In this document: positions 56,768-64,000 of the stretch, piece after piece
Position numbering within the stretch: the first letter of the stretch is position 1
How the letters are laid out: every line of letters begins with the position of its first letter
Source: Linnemannia schmuckeri
Lineage: Eukaryota > Mortierellomycota > Mortierellomycetes > Mortierellales > Mortierellaceae
Assembly: GCA_029449235.1 (NCBI GenBank)
Contig: JANATG010000003.1
Span: forward strand, 744,001 to 808,000
Direction: 5' to 3'
Length of the DNA: 64,000 bases
Notes under the pieces: model-generated
Databases searched by the model: none
Told to the model about the DNA's origin: nothing
The model's input: the letters and a program-made list of their open reading frames with translations, nothing else
Translations under genes and position numbers: made by a program

Positions 56768-57214
56768 TTCTCTTTCACAGACACAAAGACCATGGTTTGG
56801 TATCTATCGGCATTAATACCAAACAAGAAGCTCTTTTTTGTTCTGACCGCCCCTTTTTTTGACTTGTTTCTTCTTCTTCTTCCTTTCCCCATCCACAGTT
56901 CCCTCTCACACTACCACCTCTTTGTCCTCACTTACTTCTGAATCAATCAGCCTCTCTTTTCATTTTTTTTTATCTCTCGCTCTTGAAACACACACACATA
57001 CACACGCGAACAGCACCACGCCACTTCCCCTCCCTTCTTATCGAGTCTGTTGTCTTGTTTGTGTAAGCTAACAAACAACACAACAGCACCCCACGTACAT
57101 CATTGTTACCATTCACTCCTGCCCTCATTCATCCACTTACCATACACCCACACACTACCGCAGCTTACTCTGACTTGAGCTGAAAGGCCAAGGCAACAAC
57201 AGCGTACGACAACC

Positions 57215-59144
57215 ATGGGCACGCTGACCCTCAAGATACAACCTCCATCATCATCATACTCCCCATACGAACACCCAGACACCTTCTCGGTTACTCTTGA
57301 CAGCCACTCGACTGTCAAACACCTCAAACAGGTCGTCTATCAGCACCTGGTCTGCTCCCTTGTTCTCGCTCTTCCTTTTCCTCTTCCGCCTCCAACTGAC
57401 CTTGGACTGGTCTTTGACGGACACACCCTCAACGATACCGACACCCTCGACAAAGTCTTTGAAAAGGTACTTACATACACAACGGACTCGGACTTGTGTC
57501 CTTATCAAGCCAGGCAACCCCTAAAGAAGACCTGGTTCTTCCTGCTTACTCCTTTTTTTTGTCTCTCCCCCAACACTCGAACACCAGGTGGACTGCACAA
57601 CCTCCCTGCCCCATATCCACCTCATCGTACCATCATCGGTACCGAAAGGCTTTTTAGACGTCAACGAGCCTTGCTCGCCTGCTCCCTTACACTTCCGTGA
57701 CCAGTTTGCTCCACCAGCTCCAGCCTTACGTTACTACGCTCCCAGATCGACTTCGCCATCTCGGCAACAAACAACTACTACTTCGATCCCTGCAGAAGGG
57801 AGCAGTACACCTACGCCAGGAACCACCGAGCGGTGTTACAGCAACATGGCAGAAGATAGTCCAATATCAAGTGTTCCCGAGAAAAAAGCAGCATATCCTG
57901 TGCCACCTGTGTATCCTATCCTGTATCCGCAAGTCTTGGCACAATTCCAATACCAATACGTTCTCGTAAAGTAAGACCCACAACAGTCTGTTGTAGTTAC
58001 TCTTGAAGATCCAACTCCTCCACCTCTGGCATCCAGAGGATTCCTTGTTGATGATACTGACAACATATCATCCCTCTGACTTGACCTTGTTGATTTTCAA
58101 GTGGAATGCCATACTTGGCGCCTTCGTACTACATACCGCTTCTTCACATGCAACAGTTTGCTATCTCTGGACACGCAGCAGTAATTTCACCCTCAGGGCC
58201 CGGATTTAATTCACCCGTGAATGAGCTCTATCAACGAAATCAGCCCCAGCCACAGCGGGAAGCAGGAGCAGCAGTCGCACCGGAGAGAAATGCTCAAGAT
58301 CAAGCTGTCAGGGGTCAGCGCCGAGCTGCTTCGTTGTGGCTTCTTCTCAAGCTGGCCTTTGGTGTCTACCTTTTCAGTCAAAACGGAAGCATCGAACGCA
58401 TTGTGTTATTGCACATTGCCGCCCTCATCATCTTTTTGTAAGTGTTGTATCTATGAGGAAGCTCTTACCATACGCGCTGCTTCAAAAACATCGGACTTAG
58501 CTTACTCAATGTTGCATATCGAACATCAATCCCAAATTACTTGTAGGCACCAGACTGGCCGACTCCGAATTGTCCGCAGAGTACCGCGTCCACAACAGGA
58601 AGTTCATAGAGATCCAGCAGCGAATGCAGCAGGAGCAGCAGAGCAACTTCCTGCTACTCTGACAAATCGACCTGCCACACCTGCGCAGACCAGTTCAACC
58701 CCCGCGACTACTTCAGTGCTGTGCGATGGTTCCAGTACAGCGTCATCTAGCGTTGTCAACAAAGAAGTTGACTATTCGAAGAATGACGGTGGTTCGCAGA
58801 TGTCCGATGAAAAGCATCGATCGGTTAAAATCGATCCTGCACCAGTCGTATCACCTGAACAGGACGCAACAACAACAGCCTCAGCGACTACCTCATTCAG
58901 TCGACCAAGCACCACTGAGAATACGGATTTACAGAGCACATGCACGATTGCTGAGCAGACAGGCTCGGCCACTACTATGACACCTCCTTCTATTGCTGGT
59001 CTCCCTGAAGAACAGAGGGTCTCGACTTGGCGGCATGTTGAACATGGGATCCTGACGTTTATCGCATCGTTGATTCCAACACCTCCTCCGGAGAATGAGC
59101 AGTTGGAGGCCAATGCCGTTGCTGCCGCAGAGCGCGCACTGTAG
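57215..59144 (+). CDS. Herp/Usa1-like ubiquitin-like-domain ER membrane protein (ERAD)
   Basis: Exons 57215-57466, 57588-57970, 58102-58437, 58547-59144; 522 residues. The N-terminal 95 residues form a ubiquitin-like fold: TLTLKIQPP, DTFSVTLDSHSTVKHLKQVV, LVFDGHTLNDTDTLDKVF, SLPHIHLIVP. A Pro/Ser/Thr-rich spacer with a PVPPVYPILYPQVLAQFQYQ segment follows. A hydrophobic hairpin at about 291-325 (LLLKLAFGVYLFSQNGSIER, then IVLLHIAALIIFL and HQTGRL) is the hallmark of Herp and fungal Usa1-type proteins, which scaffold Hrd1 and Der1 in the ER membrane. The C-terminal 195 residues are mostly disordered, ending with TWRHVEHGILTFIASLIPTP, a conserved-looking membrane-proximal helix. Usa1 and Herp orthology cannot be told apart here. 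AATAAA lies 160 bases past the stop. Confidence 0.85.
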
Positions 59145-59302
59145 GACACATACATACACATACCTTCTCTCTCACTCTCACTCTCTCTCCCGTTTCGTTC
59201 GCGTACTAGCGTCCAACTTGTATAGTTTTCTTCTTTTTTTCTTCCCTTTTTGAGACTTGCCCTGGCTCCTTGTACAGACCACACTGAATTAGTTCTATGT
59301 GA

Positions 59303-59308
59303 AATAAA
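59303..59308 (+). terminator. Candidate polyadenylation signal AATAAA
   Basis: AATAAA about 160 bases after the Herp-like stop codon. Confidence 0.45.
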
Positions 59309-60292
59309 CTACCACGATATGAATTGATCGGGTGCGGTAATTGACCGTTCAGAGGTCTCTTCCTTGCGTCCAATGTGACAGCATATTTTTTCTTTTAAGT
59401 ATTATTTTTACGGCATTCCATAAAAGAGCTCAAGAAATATAGAAAACGCGCGGGCATGATTTTGATCACTATAAGCTATGGCAAGAAGAACTGCTGAGGG
59501 ATGGCGTTGTTATGTTGTGGGTGCAGTAGGCGATGGCATGTCTCTCGAAAGGTCATATTCGTTGTGGCTGTAAAAGGATACAAGGGGAGCGTGTGGAAAC
59601 ACACCTATATCCTTTTTATGTTTTTCAGGGGGCTCTGCGTTAACATACCCGAGCAGAGTGTAGTCGTGTGCCTCTGCGCGTACAAACGCTGTATCTGCAT
59701 GCAATTTTCGTTTGTCTTTTCCTGCCCTAACCATATCCATATACCGTCATCGTTATTCATATCTGGCTCTAACAGAAGAGCCGCAATTGTATTTTATTTT
59801 CCTTGCTGCAATCCATTTCTGTCTTCCTGAACATGATCTCCTTATTGAGCGTTATCCTTGCCTCCTCTTTGTCATTCGTCTTCCAGTGTAGTAGTTCTTG
59901 TTGTGAGAACCCTGACGAAGAACAGATATTTGTCATGCTTACATCGTTAGTACGCACTGTTAAGCTAGCAAGTGACATCAAGTGACAAACTGTACTTTCC
60001 TTCTTTGTCAGACATCGTCCTTCCTTGAATAGAGACTAGTCGGATTCGAGATTTGACAACGGAAAAGGGTCAACTAAGATTGGTAGTCTCGGGTAGATTG
60101 ACAGGTCATATTGGTTGAGGAAGGGGTGCAAGTTTTTTTTTTTCCTGGACCTCTACCGAGAGATCGCCACATCCTTGCTTGTCGATCTTGATTGCTGCGT
60201 GCTGAGAGGGATAAATGGTGTTTGTAAGTTGAAGGAACTGCGCGAAGATGAAAAAAATCGCGATTACTCTTCATGATGGGTACGCCCTACTG

Positions 60293-60316
60293 AGAAATGA
60301 AATGAAATGAAATGAA
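60293..60316. repeat. (GAAAT)n microsatellite
   Basis: Four to five GAAAT units. Confidence 0.8.
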
Positions 60317-60550
60317 GGGGGCAGGGGATGTTAAGGCAAGGATGCTCTCCTTTCAGGTTTGTCGGTGAGCGGTTCCGAAGAAACTGTTACCTATACGAGA
60401 GTTCTTCGCAAAAATGGCCCAAAAAAAGGTAAAATTGCAGGTTGCATATATACGACTGACTCTCCAGAACTTGGACTTTGTCGTCGCATGTGAACTAGTC
60501 CGTCCACCCTCTCCAATTGTCCAAATGAGAGTTTTGGTCGTTGGGGGGAG

Positions 60551-60568
60551 GTTGTCCAAGCGGACAAC
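60551..60568. repeat. Palindrome GTTGTCC-AAGC-GGACAAC, copy 1
   Basis: Perfect 7-bp arms around AAGC. The core TGTCCAAGCGGACA recurs exactly at 61045-61058. Confidence 0.75.
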
Positions 60569-61044
60569 GATCTGACACTCAAAGAGGAAACATTTTTCTT
60601 TAGATCAGAAATGAGATAAAAGTGTTTGCTGGCCGAGATAGAAGTGTATGAAGCGTAGTGCGTGATGGGAACTTTGAAAAAAAAAAAAAAAAAAGGCGCG
60701 TTGTGGTGATGATACATCAAAGTCATTTCTTAGAGCTGCCTTGTTTTTTTTAAGCGAGCGAGTTGGTCTGGGCGAGAAACATCAGAAAGCTCATTCGACT
60801 CTTTTTTTTCTGGACACGCTCCAGAAATGACATATTTTCTTCGTCCCTGAACTATTTTTTCTTTTCAGGGAAGCAGAAAAAAAAAACGCCATTCCGGATG
60901 AGTAGGTGCCTTTTGACCTGTCTGAAGAATGTAAAAAAAGGTATCGGCATCGGCATCCGAGGCTGATATTTTATTTCGCTCATTTTTTCCGTCTCCTCCC
61001 CAACTGGGCTTTGAGATGACGTTCCTTCAAAAATGGAATTTTTA

Positions 61045-61058
61045 TGTCCAAGCGGACA
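61045..61058. repeat. Palindrome TGTCC-AAGC-GGACA, copy 2
   Basis: Exact second copy of the 14-base core, 492 bases after the first; arms are 5 bp here. Confidence 0.75.
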
Positions 61059-61083
61059 GCAAATCCGAAATGAGGGTTCTCTT

Positions 61084-61104
61084 TGTGTGCTCAAAGAGCA
61101 CACA
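61084..61104. repeat. 9-bp hairpin with AAA loop
   Basis: TGTGTGCTC (61084-61092) and GAGCACACA (61096-61104) are perfect reverse complements. Confidence 0.7.
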
Positions 61105-61992
61105 CATACACACATTGCTGGCTGTCATGTTCAAACAACCATATAAAAGAAGTTACTCATCGGGAGTTAGCTCTGTCACTAATCCCAAACGTCGACCTTG
61201 CACGACTTTGCAGGCACAGGACATGCACAAGAAAGAATAGCCAAGACACGCGATTGGACGCACACATTTTACTCGCAAGTGCAATCGAACAGAGAAAAAA
61301 AAAGTGTGAGCCAATTAAGAACAAAGGGTAACAACAAGGAAGCAGATCCTATTTGCTGAGAAGAATGCTTGTCCAGCTTAAGAGTCGAGTAGGATAGTTG
61401 ATGATGCGTGTTTAGGCGTAAAAAAGAGGCGCGCCTTCTCGTTTTGTATAAAAAAATCCTCTTGGTTTTTTTTTGTACATGAGGGACATGTGGCACAAGA
61501 GCTGACCAGTAGGAGCGCAAGGTTGGCGAGGCCGCATGGGAATTGTAGACAAATTTAAGAACGCCCTCGGAAAGGACGGATGGACGCCCCGTTCGAAGGC
61601 TGTCCATCATTGGCTGCAGGGAAGGTAGTGAGGGAAGGAGAAAGTAATGAAGGCACCCATAAGGAAGAACGAGAGGAGAAGATAGAGAATCAGCGTAGCA
61701 GATGGGGACGGATATGATTCCGTTTGGACTCATCTTGAATTGGAGGCAATGAAGAGACAAAGGTTCATCTTAATGTCGACCATTCGACCTTAACACCAAG
61801 GTTTGTCGCCCGTCAACAGCCTACCTCCCTTGCATTTTTGCTTGGCTAAACTATTCCTTCATTCCGCCCTTGCTGCTATCAGAAGACAACCCATGAAGGG
61901 AACATGACACCGTGGATGCAAGGGTACGTTCCCATAAGATACTCTTTCTCTGACTCTCCTGGGCAAGACTGCAACTCGATGGAAAGTGCAGT

Positions 61993-61999
61993 ATATATA
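61993..61999 (+). promoter_or_regulatory. Candidate TATA box of OPT gene
   Basis: TATATAA about 170 bases before the OPT ATG, followed by a CT-rich stretch up to the start codon. Confidence 0.4.
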
Positions 62000-62165
62000 A
62001 ACGAACAGGTCCTGCCATTGCTTTTTCGAATCAACCTTGGCCCACCCTTTCTCCTCTTCTCCATCTCTCTCACCTCTCCCACCTCTCCAGATTCTCTCTC
62101 GTTTCAATTGATACCACTTTTCTCATCACTCAATCTATCCATCCTCATCAAAACCATTACCTACG

Positions 62166-64000
62166 ATGAAGGAAGAAGCCATCATCGACGAAAAGTTTCA
62201 CTACGAGGAGGAAAAGAGACATGATGACCCTGAGCATCAGGTCGTCTTAGACGAGGACGATGATTCTCCCATCGAAGAAGTTCGCGTCACGGTCTCCAGT
62301 AAGGAAAACCAACTGATTTGATTACCAAATCGATGTTCAATCCCCTCTCGCGACACGTTAACCTTCTTGCTCGCCTACACTAATAACCAAACACCTCTTC
62401 TTTTGCACTTCCTTCCATCGCACATGTGACCCAACTATCACCAGACATCGACGATCCCCAGCTGCCATACAACACCTTCCGGATGTGGTTCCTAGGCCTC
62501 CTCTTCACCGCCATCATCTCCTTCGTCAACCAATTCTTCTACCTCCGTCAAACAACACTCACCCTCAACTACGCCATTGTCGCCCTCATCGCCCTCCCCT
62601 GCGGTCACTTCCTTGCCCGCATCCTTCCTACTCGCGAGGTTGAACTTTTCGGATACAAGTTTTCGCTCAATCCCGGACCTTTCTCGATCAAAGAGCATGT
62701 CTTGATCGGTACTATGGCCGCTTGTAATACTTCTACTGCTTATGCGGTGGACATTGTGCTGATTCAGCGGTTGTATTATCATGAGGAAAAGCGTTTTGTT
62801 GCAGGTTTATTCTTGGTACTGACGACACAGATCGCCGGTTTTAGTATGGCAGGGTACGTTATTGTGAACTTTTTGGACATTTTGGAAAGCATGTCTGTTG
62901 CTTTGGCCATTGTATTCTCGAGGAAAGCCTAACAGCGTCTTTTTTTTTTTTTTTTTTTTTTTTTGAAACAACTTGACATGTAAATAGAGCGATCCGCAGG
63001 TTCTTGGTTCGACCTGCGCACATGGTATGGCCTGGCACCCTGGTCACGGCATCACTCTTCCGCTCCCTGCACGCAGAAGCGAGTCAAGACAACCATGGTC
63101 GCATGTCCAGAATGAAGTACTTTGCGATCGTCTGTGCCGGCAGCTTCATCTACTACTGGCTTCCCGGTCTGGTTTTCCCCACCATCGGATACATCTCTTG
63201 GATTTGCTGGATCAACCCCAACAACATTATCCTTGCCCAGCTGACGGGTTCCAGCGGACTTGGTATCGGTACTATTGCGCTCGACTGGTCTGCCGCCTCT
63301 TACTATGTTGCCCCATTGGTCACCCCTTGGTTCGCGCAGGTCAATATCTTGGTCGGTTTTATCCTCGTCACGTATATCATGGTCCCCTGGGCGTACTACT
63401 CCAACTTATGGAACTCTCAGAATTACCCCATCATTACGCCGAGTCTCTTCAGAGAGAACGGATCTCTCTATGTTGTCACAGAAGTCCTTGACAACGCCGG
63501 AGTCTTGGACGAGGCCCTGTACACCACCTATGGCGCCCTTCGTATGGACTCGTTCTTCGCCTTGACCTACGGTGTGGGCTTTGCAGGTCTGACGGCCACC
63601 TTGGTCCATGTCGCGCTCTACCACGGTCGTGAGATCGTCACCCGTTGGAAGTCTGCCCGTGACGAGAACGAGGATATCCACTCTCGCTTGATGCGTGCAT
63701 ACCCCGAGGTCCCCGACTGGTGGTACGGACTCCTGTTCATCATCACCTTCGGTCTGAGCATGGTCACCGTCGAAGTCTGGCACTACATGCCCTGGTGGGC
63801 CCTTCTCCTCGCCTTTGGCATCGCCGCCATTTTTGTCCTCCCCGTTGGAATCGTCCAAGCCATTACCAACCAGCAACCGGGACTCAACATTATCACTGAA
63901 TACGCCATCGGCTACCTCCTCCCCGGCCACGCGATCGCCAACGTCACCTTCAAGACCTACGGCTACATCGTCAATGTCCAAGCCCTCAACTTTGTCTCAG
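62166..64000 (+). CDS. Oligopeptide transporter, OPT family (3' part beyond window)
   Basis: Proton-coupled plasma-membrane transporter for small peptides, related to yeast Opt1/Opt2 and plant OPTs. Exons 62166-62298, 62445-62853, 62988 to beyond 64000. The N-terminal 45 residues are acidic and cytosolic. Family marks: YNTFRMWFLGLLFTAIISFV with NQFFYLR (first span), NPGPFSIKEHVLIGTMAACN (the NPG motif), GAIRRFLVRPAHMVWPGTLV across intron 2, then many spans with GLGIGTIALDWSA, PEVPDWWY and YLLPGHAIANVTFKTYGY. The KIPPR motif and last spans should follow right of the edge. Intron 2 has 25 T before its acceptor. The exon 3 frame is open to the end of the window. Substrate cannot be told from sequence. 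Confidence 0.95.

Larger units (their letters stand above)
52735..57214. promoter_or_regulatory. Divergent upstream region of C2H2 and Herp-like genes, 4.5 kb
   Basis: Dense in simple repeats: GTTTGT-type at about 53035-53106, GGAAAGA at 53349-53390, GAT at 53527-53562, TTCACCC at 56733-56767. A consensus splice donor on the minus strand (AAAG|GTAAGT, exon side at 56332) suggests a leader exon of the C2H2 gene far upstream. CT-rich sequence at 56860-57060 is typical of a promoter for the plus-strand gene. No protein gene recognised. Confidence 0.45.
59145..62165. other. Intergenic interval, 3 kb, Herp-like / OPT
   Basis: 3' UTR of the Herp-like gene, then non-coding sequence with a GAAAT repeat (60293-60316), poly(A) at about 60676-60693, two copies of a 14-bp palindrome (60553-60566, 61045-61058), a 9-bp hairpin (61084-61104) and a CT-rich OPT promoter with TATATAA at about 61993-61999. 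Short frames only; the longest (61269-61760, minus, 163 codons) has no recognisable motif. Confidence 0.5.

Noticed and set aside
1..64000. tRNA, rRNA, spliceosomal RNA and transposase genes
   Set aside because: Scanned by eye for tRNA B-boxes (GGTTCGAATCC type), U1/U2/U6 cores, DDE/RT motifs and long terminal repeats; none convincing. A covariance-model search would be decisive.

Overview
The window looks like nuclear DNA of an early-diverging filamentous fungus, most likely Mortierellomycota (Mortierella/Linnemannia type). Reasons: intron-rich genes with GTAAGT-like donors, CTAAT-type branch sites and short pyrimidine-rich acceptors; a perilipin with 11-residue repeats (fat-storing fungi); a 166-codon Ies6, NAD-dependent GPD, OPT transporter and two-finger C2H2 regulator of fungal type; many long poly(T) and simple repeats. 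The taxon is an inference. I see no rRNA, tRNA, CRISPR array, intact transposon or prokaryotic operon.

Layout. 1-2652 (-): Sec24, COPII coat, cut by the left edge. 3238-4298 (+): INO80-complex subunit Ies6 with an intron-split start codon. 4730-6325 (+): four-span membrane protein with a PPSY motif. 6563-9346 (-): F-box/leucine-rich protein. 9.3-14.7 kb: gene-poor. 14723-17222 (-): cytosolic glycerol-3-phosphate dehydrogenase. 17680-18369 (-): unrecognised ORF. 19087-21182 (+): Nup50/Nup2-like FG nucleoporin. 21.2-29.2 kb: gene-poor. 29184-30764 (+): perilipin-like lipid-droplet protein. 32117-32641 (+): dynein light chain LC8. 32962-34773 (-): epoxide hydrolase with a one-base frameshift in its oxyanion motif. 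35116-36782 (-): secreted Kre9/Knh1-domain protein. 37353-39111 (+): ribosomal protein eS8. 40112-40763 (+): 5-hydroxyisourate hydrolase. 40956-42682 (-): stathmin-like coiled coil, divergent from 43440-46902 (+): Pop1 of RNase P/MRP. 46.9-50.0 kb: non-coding, with telomere-like repeats. 50013-52734 (-): C2H2 regulator with an apparently long leader region to 57.2 kb. 57215-59144 (+): Herp/Usa1-like ERAD protein. 62166-64000 (+): OPT oligopeptide transporter, cut by the right edge.

Genes are monocistronic and mostly housekeeping. Two (GPD, perilipin) bear on glycerolipid storage: GPD makes glycerol-3-phosphate for triacylglycerol, and the perilipin coats the droplets. They are 12 kb apart and I see no evidence of co-regulation. 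Sec24 and the Herp-like protein both act at the ER but are unlinked.

I found no convincing new multi-gene system. The best leads are the stathmin-like protein, the frameshifted hydrolase, introns placed inside or right after start codons, a perfect 15-bp inverted repeat in the stathmin-like/Pop1 divergent promoter, and the long gene-poor intervals with conserved-looking small repeats. Exon boundaries were worked out by hand from splice signals and reading-frame continuity.
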